Numbered from the stretch's first letter, positions 17,719-26,199 are shown. The stretch: 64,000 bases of DNA from Tautonia sociabilis (GCF_003977685.1 NZ_RYZH01000007.1:97034-161033), one strand, 5' to 3'. The notes: a model not told the origin generated them from the sequence alone. Numbers and translations: made by a program.

Positions 17719-19272
17719 ATGCGCATCGGCAACGGGCTCAGCGGGTTCGCGGTCTGGGCCTTGGTCGCCCTCGCGGCGATCCCGACCTGCGCCGCGGCGA
17801 GGACGCCGCAGGAACGGGTGCAACCGGTCCCCCTGGGCGGTACGCTGCCCGGACAGGAGGGAGACCGGTACTTCGGGGTGTATATCCCCACCCGATACGG
17901 GGGCGAGCTGACAATCTCGGCCAGCTCCGGCCGCGTGGAGGAGCTGCTGGGCCCCGATGGCCGGCCTCGCGCCAACGGCGGCGAGGTCGGCCGCGACCGC
18001 CACGGCTGGTACACCTTCGCGGTCCGGGGGGCCGAGGCTCCCTACTCCGTCTCGACCCGGTTCGTCCAGGTCGGAGAGGCGGCGCGACGCCCCTGGAACT
18101 TCTACTACTGGCCGACCAAGGGGGACTCGATCCATGAGCCCTGGGTTGGCGGCAACGGCAGGGTCGACACCCGGTACGTCAACGGCGACGACCGGCTGGT
18201 CGCCACTCCGGGAGCCTACATCGCCCCGGGCCAGGACATCGTCCTGCCTGGCCCCAACGGCATCCTGGAAACCATGCCCGCCCCCGGCGACACCTCCACC
18301 TGGTTCCCCAACCTCTACGACGACCTGACCTGGCGCGGGCCCGACGGCACCCTCTTCTCCACCCCCTCCCCCCTGCTGAAGTACGACCAGCTCTTCGGCT
18401 CCAACGCCCGGGGCTGGGAGGCGGCCAACGCCCAAAACCAGGACATCAACCGCTGGCCGGGCCACTGCCTCGGCGGCGCCGTGGCGTCGATCCTGCTCAA
18501 CGAGCCGGTTCCCGCCCCGGGATCGGGCATGACCCGCGATGAGCTGAAGGCCCTCTGGGCCGAGCTGGGGGAGAACCACCTCAACCACCGGATCGCCGAC
18601 TACGCCACCGACATCCCCGCTGGTCCCCCCCGCCCCGGCCCGGACGTGACCGACCGCTTCGCCCCCCAGGTGCACCGGATGCTCGAGCAGCACGTCCGAG
18701 GTCAGCGCCAGGCGCTGCTGTCCAACATGAGAGCCTTCCCCCCCAACGGCACCCCGAACGAGGTCTGGAACCAGGGCATCGGCAAGGTCACGACCACCTA
18801 CTACGCCCAGCCTGGCAAGGGAGAGCGCTCGGTTCGCCTGGTCGTCGAGGTCGAGACGAACACCGGGTCGAACCTGAACGAGAGCGACCCCAAGCCCCGG
18901 GTGGCCATCTATGAATACACACTGGTCTACGGGCTCGACGGCGAGATCGACCAGTCCAAGGCCTACCAGTGCGATTGGGTGGCCGTCCGGGGAGACGCGA
19001 TGTACGCCCCGCTGAACGTGCTGGAGCTGGCCAACGACACCCGGTGGCAGGGGCACAACCCCTTTGTCACCGAGGCGAACATCCGGGCGATCGACCTGGC
19101 CAACGGCGGCGGCATGATCGGCCGGTTCGCTGGCTCTCCTCCGCAGTTCCGGCCGGTGTCCACCTTCGAGGCCGGCCGGGCCCCGGTCTTCGGCGGCCTC
19201 GGCTCCGGCGACGGACTGCCCGGAGCCCCGACCCCTCGCCGAGGCGTCCTCTCCCGGCTCTTCTCCCGCTGA
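17719..19272 (+). CDS. Secreted protein resembling the transglutaminase elicitor family
   Basis: The 517-aa product has a signal peptide (MRIGNGLSGFAVWALVALAA, cleavage near AAA at 27), a beta-rich N-terminal segment (about 35-120), then a region resembling TGase_elicitor proteins: LLKYDQLFGSNARGWEAAN, the likely active-site Cys250 in RWPGHCLGGAVASILL, and MTRDELKALWAELGENHL. Later blocks include PNEVWNQGIGKVTTTYY and a strand-rich CDWVAVRGDAMYAP. The family forms Gln-Lys isopeptide bonds in oomycete walls and is found in some bacteria. Assignment rests on the GHC motif and order of blocks and is tentative. GGAGG lies four bases before the chosen ATG; an ATG five codons upstream is possible. 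A strong terminator follows. Confidence 0.6.
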   Translation: MRIGNGLSGFAVWALVALAAIPTCAAARTPQERVQPVPLGGTLPGQEGDRYFGVYIPTRYGGELTISASSGRVEELLGPDGRPRANGGEVGRDRHGWYTFAVRGAEAPYSVSTRFVQVGEAARRPWNFYYWPTKGDSIHEPWVGGNGRVDTRYVNGDDRLVATPGAYIAPGQDIVLPGPNGILETMPAPGDTSTWFPNLYDDLTWRGPDGTLFSTPSPLLKYDQLFGSNARGWEAANAQNQDINRWPGHCLGGAVASILLNEPVPAPGSGMTRDELKALWAELGENHLNHRIADYATDIPAGPPRPGPDVTDRFAPQVHRMLEQHVRGQRQALLSNMRAFPPNGTPNEVWNQGIGKVTTTYYAQPGKGERSVRLVVEVETNTGSNLNESDPKPRVAIYEYTLVYGLDGEIDQSKAYQCDWVAVRGDAMYAPLNVLELANDTRWQGHNPFVTEANIRAIDLANGGGMIGRFAGSPPQFRPVSTFEAGRAPVFGGLGSGDGLPGAPTPRRGVLSRLFSR

Positions 19273-19294
19273 GCCCCCTCCCCTCTCCCGCGAT

Positions 19295-19340
19295 CGACCC
19301 CCGAGCGGCCCTTCCGGCCGCTCGGGGGTCGCGTCGTTTT
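19295..19340 (+). terminator. Strong intrinsic terminator after the transglutaminase-like gene
   Basis: A perfect 16-bp GC-rich stem (CGACCCCCGAGCGGCC at 19295-19310, GGCCGCTCGGGGGTCG at 19316-19331) with a 5-base loop CTTCC, followed within a few bases by CGTCGTTTT. It begins 22 bases after the stop codon. The rest of the 318-base spacer to 19590 shows nothing recognisable. Confidence 0.85.
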
Positions 19341-19590
19341 CCACGGGGGGGACCGAACCCGGCCTCCTCTCCCGACAGGACGGAAGTCCCGCGTTTTCCT
19401 CACCCTCGGCACAACCGCCCGGGTCGACGACGGCGGCCATCATCGTCGGCACGGCCGTTCAAGTTTGCCACGGGGGCAGGACGATCATCGGGAACAGGTG
19501 GCGGGACCCCGGCCCCCGAGGAACCGGGAGGGTTTCCCGTCTCCTCGGGACTGGGCTCCACCTCGATGACACCCGACCGGGACCCCTCCC

Positions 19591-20073
19591 ATGATCGGAA
19601 CCTCTCTCGTCCGCGAGGCGCCCGCGCCCGGTCGGACGGGGCCATCCCGGCTCTCCCCACCGCCGGTGCTGATCGAGGTCCCGACCCTGCCGGGAAACCG
19701 ACCGCACCAGGCCCGCCGGCCCTCCTCCGCTCGCGTCGCGGCCGCCGGTCAGGTCCGGCGCCGGCTCCGCCGGGAGGTCCGCCTGGCGCTGGGGATCGTC
19801 GGGATCGTCGCCGCCTCGGCGGGCCCGGCGTGGCTTGGGCTCCGGGGCCGATGGCCCGGCGCCGACGACGTCCGGCCCTCGCCCTCCCCCTCGGCCCTGG
19901 AGGCCGGGCCGGCCACCCTCCCCGACCCGTTCGCGATCGAGCTGCGTTCCCCGATCCCCGAGCCGGCCGGGGCGATCGACCCGGATCCGTGGGCCGAAGG
20001 GCCGCCGGTGGCCTTCCCGGGCTATCTCCTGCCGGGAGACGGCGACGAGGAGCACGGCGATGAGAGAGATTGA
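19591..20073 (+). CDS. Single-pass membrane protein, first gene of the ATPase cassette
   Basis: Not recognised. The 160-aa product has a proline-rich N-terminal tail, a strongly basic stretch (QVRRRLRREVR), one predicted membrane helix (LALGIVGIVAASAGPAWLGL, about residues 65-84), and a Pro/Asp/Glu-rich extracytoplasmic tail containing PFAIELRSPIPEP. The positive-inside rule puts the N-terminus in the cytoplasm. It overlaps the next gene by 14 bases, implying co-translation with the ParA/BY-kinase-like ATPase. In polysaccharide loci such ATPases usually partner a membrane chain-length protein; this one is far too short to be a Wzz/GumC homologue, so it could be a reduced membrane anchor. No clear ribosome-binding site precedes the ATG. 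Confidence 0.6.
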   Translation: MIGTSLVREAPAPGRTGPSRLSPPPVLIEVPTLPGNRPHQARRPSSARVAAAGQVRRRLRREVRLALGIVGIVAASAGPAWLGLRGRWPGADDVRPSPSPSALEAGPATLPDPFAIELRSPIPEPAGAIDPDPWAEGPPVAFPGYLLPGDGDEEHGDERD

Positions 20074-20866
20074 TCGCGCCCTGGCCGAGGCCTACGGCAA
20101 GGAGGCCGGATACCGAGACCCCTCCCGGTCGGCCTCCTCCCCGCGCCGTTGCTCCACCGACTCCCTCCCCCCCGCCGAGGCCCGGGAGCCCTCCCCGGCC
20201 CCTCCCCCGCCCCACTTTCTCGTCCCCGGCGCCGCCACGGTCACCCTGAACTGGCCGGCGACGGTTCGGGCGCTCGAGCGCGAGCACGGCGCCCGGTTCG
20301 AGCGGCTGGCCGACCGGCTCATCGAGGCCCGGGACCTCGAGGGGGTCCGCGTGCTGCTGGTGACCAGTTGCCACCGGGCCGAAGGGCGGACGACCCTGGT
20401 TCTGACCGTCGCCCGGGCCCTGGCCCGCCGCCCCGGTCGGGTCCTGCTCGTGGACGGCGACCTCGGCGGCCCGATGATCGCCCGACTGCTGGGCCTTCGC
20501 CCGCGATCCGGCCTGGACGACGTGGTCCTTGATGGCGTGCCGGCCGCCGACGCCATCATGCACGCGCCCGACGACCACCTGAGCATCCTCCCCTTGCGAG
20601 GGCCGGTCGCCCGCCCCCGCGAGTTCCTCAACAGCCCCGGCTGGTCGTGCCTCATGGCCCGGCTCCGCCGCGACTATGAGTTCGTGCTCATCGACGGCAG
20701 TCCCCTGTTCGCCGGCCTCTCCGCCGCCGTGCTCCACCGGGCCGTCGACGCCGCCGTGCTGGTCACCCACCGGGCCTTGACCGGCGACCGAACGCTCCTG
20801 CGCGCCAGAGAGGTGCTCGACGCCGGAGGCGTCCCGCTGCTCGGGCTGGCGGAGACGTTCGTCTGA
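20060..20866 (+). CDS. ParA/BY-kinase (CpsD)-like P-loop ATPase with altered Walker A
   Basis: The 268-aa product resembles the cytoplasmic ATPase part of bacterial tyrosine kinases and MinD/ParA proteins. After a proline-rich N-terminus the fold starts at VRVLLVTSC. Walker A is degenerate (SCHRAEGRTTL, 103-113), with Arg110 where the catalytic Lys is expected; the Walker A' VDGDLGG (131-137) and Walker B FVLIDGSPL are recognisable. No C-terminal tyrosine cluster is present. GAGGAG lies 7 bases before the ATG, and the gene overlaps the membrane protein gene by 14 bases. With the ExeA-like ATPase downstream, it recalls the kinase-ATPase pair of PEP-CTERM/exosortase polysaccharide loci. Loss of the lysine may make it a weak or inactive ATPase. 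Confidence 0.75.
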   Translation: MREIDRALAEAYGKEAGYRDPSRSASSPRRCSTDSLPPAEAREPSPAPPPPHFLVPGAATVTLNWPATVRALEREHGARFERLADRLIEARDLEGVRVLLVTSCHRAEGRTTLVLTVARALARRPGRVLLVDGDLGGPMIARLLGLRPRSGLDDVVLDGVPAADAIMHAPDDHLSILPLRGPVARPREFLNSPGWSCLMARLRRDYEFVLIDGSPLFAGLSAAVLHRAVDAAVLVTHRALTGDRTLLRAREVLDAGGVPLLGLAETFV

Positions 20867-20980
20867 GCGGCGGCCCCGGACGAACGGGGGGATGAGCACG
20901 CATGCCGGATGAGGGCCGCCGGGAGAGCTCCCGGCGCGTCCGACAGGGGAGCAGGGCCGCGGCGGCCCCGGGAGCCGATC

Positions 20981-21796
20981 GTGTACCAGGATCACTTCGG
21001 CCTGACGGCCCTGCCCTTCGGCGAGTCGACCGACCCCTCGATGATGGTGCCGCTGCCGAGCCGGGAGGCGGCCCGGCGCCGGCTCCGGTACGGCCTGGAG
21101 CACGGGAAGGGGCCCGCCCTGCTGTTCGGGCCCCCGGGGTCGGGCAAGACCCTGGTGGCCTCGGCCCTGGCCCGGGAGCTGGGAGGCCGGTCGGTCCTGC
21201 TGGGCTTCCCGGCCATGTCCCCCGCCGAGCTGCTCGCCTTCCTCGCCGACGAGCTGGACGGCCTGGAACGAACCGCCCGAGCCGAGCCTCCGGGAATGCA
21301 CGCCACCCTCCGCCGCCTTCGGGGGCAACTGGCCGGGCCGGCCGCTCGGGGCAGGCCGGTCCTGCTGGTCGTCGACGAGGCCCAGCTCATCGAGGACCCG
21401 GCCACCTTCGAGGCCCTCCGCCTGCTCCAGAACCTCGCCGGCGCCGGCCCTCCCGACCTCCGGCTGCTGCTGGTCGGGACCCCGGAGGTGCTGCTCCGCC
21501 TGCCGCCGGGCCTCGACGATCGCCTGACCGCCCGGTACGGCCTCGGCCCGCTGACCGAGGAGGAGTCGGCGGCCTACGTGACCGGCCGGCTGGCGGCGGC
21601 CGGCGCCCGGCGTCCCCTGTTCGACCGGGAGCAACTGGCCGCCATGTACCGGATGGCCGACGGCCTCCCCCGACGCCTGAACCGCCTGGCCGACCTCGCC
21701 CTGCTGCTGGCCTTCGCCGAGGGCCTCCCCCGCCCCGACTCCCGATGCCTCGACCTGGCCTCTCGAGAGGCGACCCCCGACCCGATCGCCGCCTGA
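20981..21796 (+). CDS. ExeA/GspA-type AAA ATPase
   Basis: The 271-aa product begins MYQDHFGLTALPFGESTDP, the standard opening of ExeA-like AAA+ ATPases (YxxFGLxxxPF). It has an intact Walker A GPPGSGKT (50-57), Walker B LLVVDEAQ (127-134), sensor-type DLRLLLVGTPE and the C-terminal helical lid GLPRRLNRLADLALLLAF. It lacks the peptidoglycan-binding domain and membrane helix of ExeA itself, resembling the shorter ATPases of PEP-CTERM and MSHA-type loci. The GTG start was chosen for the family N-terminus and the GGGAG upstream. It follows the degenerate ATPase by 114 bases on the same strand. It probably drives assembly of an envelope complex; the partner is unknown. Confidence 0.85.
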   Translation: MYQDHFGLTALPFGESTDPSMMVPLPSREAARRRLRYGLEHGKGPALLFGPPGSGKTLVASALARELGGRSVLLGFPAMSPAELLAFLADELDGLERTARAEPPGMHATLRRLRGQLAGPAARGRPVLLVVDEAQLIEDPATFEALRLLQNLAGAGPPDLRLLLVGTPEVLLRLPPGLDDRLTARYGLGPLTEEESAAYVTGRLAAAGARRPLFDREQLAAMYRMADGLPRRLNRLADLALLLAFAEGLPRPDSRCLDLASREATPDPIAA

Positions 21797-21827
21797 GGCT
21801 TCAGGGACTTCGGGTCGGCGGCCGGGC

Positions 21828-22256
21828 TTGACCCGAGCCGCGATCCTCGAACAAGTCCTCATTCAGGTCCAATCCCACCTCTCCCTCGCGACCGTCACGC
21901 CGGAGGCGAGCGCGACCGATCGGAGCGCTCCAATGCGCCTCGGCTTGCCCGCGGATCCCCGGCTCCACCTGACCGCCCTCGCGATCGTCCTCGGGGCGAT
22001 CGCCCGCATCCCCGACGCCTCCTCGGCCATCGCCGAGGCGCAGCGACGGGCCTTCGAACAGTTCGACCGCACCGGGTCCGAGCTCCTGATCGCCCTCGGG
22101 CGGGAACCGCCCCGGGTCCTCCCGATGAGCGAGCGGAGGCCGGCCGTCGTCCGGATTGGGTCGGCCCGTCCGGACACCTCCCGGCCGAGTCGGGGAGAAT
22201 CGGCCCGCTCTGATCGGGCCGGACCTCGCTTGCGAAGGCCGGGGCCGCCGCGATAG
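21828..22256 (+). CDS. Hypothetical protein with a TTG or internal ATG start
   Basis: Not recognised. The frame shows G/C-rich third positions and a protein-like composition in its first two thirds: an amphipathic helix (MTRAAILEQVLIQVQSHLSL), then LHLTALAIVLGAIARIPDASSAIAEAQRRAFEQF. The last 45 residues are Arg/Pro/Ser-rich and may be unstructured. The TTG start gives 142 aa; the ATG at 21933 would give 107 aa. No convincing ribosome-binding site precedes either. It lies 31 bases after the ExeA-like gene on the same strand and could be the last gene of that cassette. No domain, signal peptide or cysteine motif is visible; the gene could also be spurious. Confidence 0.4.
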   Translation: MTRAAILEQVLIQVQSHLSLATVTPEASATDRSAPMRLGLPADPRLHLTALAIVLGAIARIPDASSAIAEAQRRAFEQFDRTGSELLIALGREPPRVLPMSERRPAVVRIGSARPDTSRPSRGESARSDRAGPRLRRPGPPR

Positions 22257-22313
22257 CCTCGGGGGGCCGGCCCGGATCGGCTCGGGGCCGAACGGCCGGC
22301 GGGAGCACCGGCC

Positions 22314-23723
22314 ATGAACGTCCCGATCACGAGCATCTTCCGGGTCGCGCCGGCCGCCCTCGCGACGGCCGTCCTGGCTTCGATCCCCTCCCGGGCCGAC
22401 GACCCCCGAGCGACAACGCCTCCGGGAGCGGTCCAGTGGCGGGCCGAGGCCCCCCGGGACGAGATCCGGCCCGAGTTCTTCTCCGAGCCGGACGGCGGGC
22501 CCGGCAACGCTCCCCGGCTGATCATCGCGGCCGACGACCGAGACGGGCTCGATGGCGCCTGGATCGCCACCTTCCCGGTCGAGGGAGGGAAGACCTACCG
22601 CTTCCGGGCGTTCCGGAGGACCTCGGGGGTCGCCCTTCCCCGGATCAGCGCGCTGGCGATGATCCGGTGGCAAGACGACGACGGCCGCAAGGTCCCGAAC
22701 GATCGCGGCCTGGTGCCCGGCTTCCTCAGGCACTGGAAGGACGCCCCCGCCGAGGCCGAGCACCCCAGCGACGGCCCGACCGACCCCGAGGGCTGGACCG
22801 AGGTTTCCGGAACCTACCTCGCCCCGGGGAAGGCCACCCGCGCGGTGGTCGAGCTTCGGCTCCGCTGGCCTTCCCCCGGCGGCCGGGTCGAGTGGGGGGC
22901 CGTCTCGTTCGAGCCCGCCGAGCCCCTCCCGAGCCGGACGGTTCGGCTGGCGACCGTCCACCATCGCCCCGTCGACGGCTCGACCCCCGAGGCCAAGCGC
23001 GAGCAGTTCGCCCCGCTGATCGCCGAGGCCGCCCGGCAGGGGGCCGACCTGGTCGTCCTGCCCGAGACGCTCACCTACTTCGGCTCCGGCAAGTCCTTCG
23101 CCGAGGTCGCCGAGCCGGTCCCCGGGCCCTCGACCGAGTACTTCGGCCGGCTGGCGAAGGAGCACGACCTGTACGTCGTCGCCGGGCTGGTGGAGCGGGA
23201 CGGCCACCTGATCTACAACGTCGCCGCCCTGCTCGGCCCCGACGGCTCGCTCGTCGGCAAGTACCGCAAGGTCACCCTCCCCACCAGCGAATCGGACGCC
23301 GGGATCATGCCCGGATCCGACTACCCGGTCTTCGACACGAGGTTCGGCAAGCTCGGCCTGATGATCTGCTACGACGGCTTCTTCCCCGAGGTCGCCCGGC
23401 AGTTGACCATCAACGGCGCCGAGGTGATCGCCTGGCCCGTCTGGGGCTGCAACCCCCACCTCGCCGAGGCGAGGGCGGCGGAGAACCACGTCTTCGTGGT
23501 CAGCAGCACCTACGAGGACGTCTCCTCGAACTGGATGATCTCGGCCGTCTACGACCGCTCCGGCGCCGTGCTCTCCCAGGCGACCGAGTGGGGAACCGTC
23601 GCCGTGGCCGAGGTCGACCTGAACGACCCGACCGAGTGGCCAAGCCTGGGCGACTTCCGCTCGAAGATCGCCCGCCACCGGCCGGCGACCGACTCGGAAC
23701 GGGAGGCGGGCTCCGCTCCCTGA
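22314..23723 (+). CDS. Exported carbon-nitrogen hydrolase (nitrilase superfamily)
   Basis: Hydrolyses a non-peptide C-N bond; substrate unknown. The 469-aa protein has a signal peptide (residues 1-28, ending PSRADD), a beta-rich N-terminal domain (about 40-205, with TYRFRAFRRTSG and GWTEVSGTYLAPGKATRAVV) that resembles a carbohydrate-binding-type jelly roll, and a C-terminal CN-hydrolase domain. The catalytic triad is clear: Glu251 in VVLPETLTYFG, Lys319 in VGKYRKVTLP and Cys352 in GLMICYDGFFPEV. The combination of export and an added beta domain is unusual for nitrilases, which are mostly cytoplasmic. It starts 57 bases after the preceding hypothetical gene and ends just before tRNA-Val on the opposite strand. 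Confidence 0.88.
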   Translation: MNVPITSIFRVAPAALATAVLASIPSRADDPRATTPPGAVQWRAEAPRDEIRPEFFSEPDGGPGNAPRLIIAADDRDGLDGAWIATFPVEGGKTYRFRAFRRTSGVALPRISALAMIRWQDDDGRKVPNDRGLVPGFLRHWKDAPAEAEHPSDGPTDPEGWTEVSGTYLAPGKATRAVVELRLRWPSPGGRVEWGAVSFEPAEPLPSRTVRLATVHHRPVDGSTPEAKREQFAPLIAEAARQGADLVVLPETLTYFGSGKSFAEVAEPVPGPSTEYFGRLAKEHDLYVVAGLVERDGHLIYNVAALLGPDGSLVGKYRKVTLPTSESDAGIMPGSDYPVFDTRFGKLGLMICYDGFFPEVARQLTINGAEVIAWPVWGCNPHLAEARAAENHVFVVSSTYEDVSSNWMISAVYDRSGAVLSQATEWGTVAVAEVDLNDPTEWPSLGDFRSKIARHRPATDSEREAGSAP

Positions 23724-23820
23724 TCCCGACCCATCGGCCCCGGGGCCTCCCGCCGCCATCCTCGAACCGATCAAACTCGCCCGGCACCCTGTCTCCCGGA
23801 GTCTCCCAGACGGATGACAA

Positions 23821-23893
23821 TGGGCGATGAGGGATTCGAACCCCCGACGTCCTGCGTGTAAGGCAGGCGCTCTCGCCGCTGAGCTAATCGCCC
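23821..23893 (-). tRNA. tRNA-Val (anticodon TAC)
   Basis: On the minus strand the acceptor arm GGGCGAT/ATCGCCC, D arm GCTC..GAGC, anticodon stem CCTGC/GCAGG around CTTACAC, and a T arm with GGTTCGAATCC all pair. TAC at the anticodon position reads valine codons. The discriminator base is A and CCA is not encoded, so the end must be added after transcription. It is a stand-alone gene behind its own promoter-like sequence. Confidence 0.97.
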
Positions 23894-23911
23894 GGTGTGT
23901 CAGCCCGGTCG

Positions 23912-23941
23912 ATTCTAGCGGAGAGGGGATGCTCCGGGCAA
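23912..23941 (-). promoter_or_regulatory. Sigma-70-type promoter for tRNA-Val
   Basis: On the minus strand TTGCCC (23936-23941) and TAGAAT (23912-23917) are separated by 18 bases and end 18 bases before the tRNA. It lies in the gap between the SDR stop codon and the tRNA. Confidence 0.6.
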
Positions 23942-23953
23942 AGGGGAGGAGAA

Positions 23954-24823
23954 TCAGGAGGGGGAAGCAGAGCGGGACTCGGCGGCGGAGAGGGAGGCGT
24001 GGTCGGCGTAGAGGCGTCGGGTCCAACGGCCGAAGCCCCAGTCGACGAGGCGGGGAAGGTAGCGGTTGACGGCCAGCAGCAGGCGGCCTCGGCCGGTGAG
24101 CGTCACCTCGTTGCGGCCCCGGCGGAGGGCGTCGAGGCCGGCTCGGGCGACGGCGTCGGGGGACATGCTGCGCTGGGACTCGGTGCGGTAGACCGCCGTG
24201 TGGACCAGCAGGTTCCGCTCGAACGCGGTGGTGGTGAACCCAGGGTTCAGCAGCAGGACGTGAATGCCGTCGATCGCCCACTCGGCCCGGATCGACTCGG
24301 TCAGGCCGGCGACGGCGAACTTGCTGGCCGAGTATTCCGGGCGGCCGGGGAGGCCGCGGCGGGCGACGATCGAGCCGACGTTCAGCACCGCCGGCCGGTC
24401 CCCCTTGCGCAGCAGGGGAAGGGCCCCTCGGCAGAGCTCGGCCAGGGCGAAGACGTTGATCTCGAAGACCTGGCGGAGCACCGCCGGGTCGTGCGACTCG
24501 AACCTTCCGTACGCGCCGACGCCGGCCGCGTTGACCACCAGGTCGAGGGCGCCGCCGAGGCGGTCGGCCGAGACGTCGAGCAGCATCCGCCGGTCGTCGG
24601 GGTCGGTCAGGTCGGCGGCCACGGCCACAACGTCGCCGGGACGGGCGCCGGCCTCGACCAGGGCAAGAGCCTCCGCCTCCAGCCGGTCAGCCGACCGGCC
24701 GGTGACCACCACCCGAGCCCCCTCCGCCGCCAGCCGGCGAGCGAAGGCGGCCCCGATGCCCGACGAGGCGCCCGTGACCAGGCACCTCGCCCCCTGGAAC
24801 GATTCTCGGCGGCGGCGGGGCAT
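23954..24823 (-). CDS. Short-chain dehydrogenase/reductase
   Basis: NAD(P)-dependent oxidoreductase of unknown substrate. The 289-aa product has the cofactor loop TGASSGIG (17-24), a VTGRSADRLEA segment whose Arg suggests NADPH preference, the NAAG motif, catalytic Ser in LNVGSIVARRG and YSASKFA, and PGFTTTAFERN after the active site. The C-terminal tail (LLLAVNRYLPRLVDWGFGRW) resembles DltE/YqjQ-like classical SDRs that act on lipid or polyketide substrates, but this is only a resemblance. The protein is soluble with a short basic N-terminus. It stands alone on the minus strand, upstream of tRNA-Val and its promoter, and shares no operon. Confidence 0.9.
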   Translation of the reverse strand: MPRRRRESFQGARCLVTGASSGIGAAFARRLAAEGARVVVTGRSADRLEAEALALVEAGARPGDVVAVAADLTDPDDRRMLLDVSADRLGGALDLVVNAAGVGAYGRFESHDPAVLRQVFEINVFALAELCRGALPLLRKGDRPAVLNVGSIVARRGLPGRPEYSASKFAVAGLTESIRAEWAIDGIHVLLLNPGFTTTAFERNLLVHTAVYRTESQRSMSPDAVARAGLDALRRGRNEVTLTGRGRLLLAVNRYLPRLVDWGFGRWTRRLYADHASLSAAESRSASPS

Positions 24824-25472
24824 CGTTCAGACGTCCTCCTCGGCGCTGGGGATGAAGGCGGAGTCGATGACAAGCAATTGATCGGTCGGATTGCCGGAAT
24901 TCCCCGCCCCGAGACGGCCTTGACGGCCGGGAGCGCCTCGGCCAACCGGATGTTACCGGTCGCAGTGACGCACGAGGAGAACCCGGGAAGGCCGGAGTCG
25001 TGTCGACCCCCGTTGGGGAGCCCTCGCCTTTAGGGTCGACTTGACACCAGCGACGATCCGGGAAGTCAAGCGGTCGGGGCCGGGGCGTCGGCCCCGGCGG
25101 GCGGCCGGGGTTCGGGTGCCTCGAGCTCCGACCGCGGAACCCGAGCGGTCGGGTTCCCGACTCGGAGGGAAGACCATTCGGGTCATTCTCCCGAGGAGAA
25201 CGCCGCCGATCCATCCGACGGTTGCGTCCCCCCAGCCTCTCGTCTGGGCAAGCGATGGCCCAATCGGATCGGCCGGAGGTCGCGGCCCCGGTCCGTCTCC
25301 CTCCCCGGATCTGGGGGAGGAGCGGCGATCGGGGGAGACTCGGACGACACCGGGAGCCGAGCCCTTGCGCCATCCGCAGACCGGGAGATCGGGGAGGGGC
25401 GAACGGGCGCCGGACTCTCGGGGGGAGAAACGGCTCCGATTCGTCCGAGGCCGGCGAGCGACGGTGGCGGCT
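24824..25472. other. Spacer upstream of the SDR gene
   Basis: No supported gene; open frames on both strands are Arg/Pro/Gly-rich and lack codon bias. No tRNA, terminator or repeat was recognised. Confidence 0.5.
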
Positions 25473-25871
25473 TTACTCGATCCGGGAGAGATCCGCGCTC
25501 CCCTGGGTCCGGGTGGTGACGGTGCGGCTCCCTCGGGCGATCCAGTTGCCGGAGATCGGGCCGGAGCTGGGCCGGCTGATCACGACCCGGGAGGACCGGG
25601 AGCCGGAGCTGGCCACCACGTCCGGGTCATCGGGGGCCTCCGAGACGGCCGACCCCTTCGAGGCCACCGACGGAGCCGGGCTGGTGGAGAAGACCCGGCT
25701 GGGCAGCTCGCAGACCTCGTCGAGCACGACCGTCTCGCCGGGGACCATATAAGCGGGCGATTCCCCGTAGATATAGTAATTGCGAGTACAGCCGGCCGCG
25801 GACGCCAGCGCGGCCAGGGCGAGGGCCAGGCCCGCCGGGCCGGGCCGCCACGGCATCGAGACGCGTCGCAT
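25473..25871 (-). CDS. Small predicted lipoprotein
   Basis: Function unknown. The 132-aa product starts MRRVSMPWRPGPAGLALALA and has a lipobox ASAAGC with the modified Cys28, so it should be lipidated and exported. The mature part opens with an aromatic stretch (TRNYYIYGESPAYMVP) followed by GETVVLDEVCELPS and a Ser/Pro-rich, probably disordered tail, ending in a short strand-like RTVTTRTQGS. The start was chosen because AGGAG lies 7 bases upstream of this ATG; an upstream in-frame ATG would spoil the signal. It is an isolated gene, with 328 bases to plsC on one side and about 650 bases to the SDR gene on the other. Confidence 0.65.
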   Translation of the reverse strand: MRRVSMPWRPGPAGLALALAALASAAGCTRNYYIYGESPAYMVPGETVVLDEVCELPSRVFSTSPAPSVASKGSAVSEAPDDPDVVASSGSRSSRVVISRPSSGPISGNWIARGSRTVTTRTQGSADLSRIE

Positions 25872-26199
25872 GGCGATGCTCCTGTGCCGAAGGTTCGCCA
25901 CCGGCCTCGATGCCGGTCGGCTCCCCCGGGCCTCCCGGCGCCGGGTTCAACCTCCGATTGCTCCCCGTCGCCCCGAGCCCAGGGAGATCGTCCGGCAGAC
26001 CCCGGACCTTGGCGACGGGATCGGGATGAGGCCGCCGCCGGGGCGGCCCGGCCGGCGGATCGGGACTCTAACGGAACGGGACCAATCGGCCAACCGGAAT
26101 TTTCCGAACGCAGGGCGGACGCCCCGGGGGGGAGGGCCGCTGGCCGCTGGCCGCTGTCGGAGGTTCGGCCGCCCGGCCTCCTTGACGAAGGCGAGGGAA
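25872..26199. other. Spacer between lipoprotein and plsC
   Basis: Nothing recognisable: no small gene with the local codon bias, no RNA and no clear hairpin with a T-tract. Confidence 0.45.
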
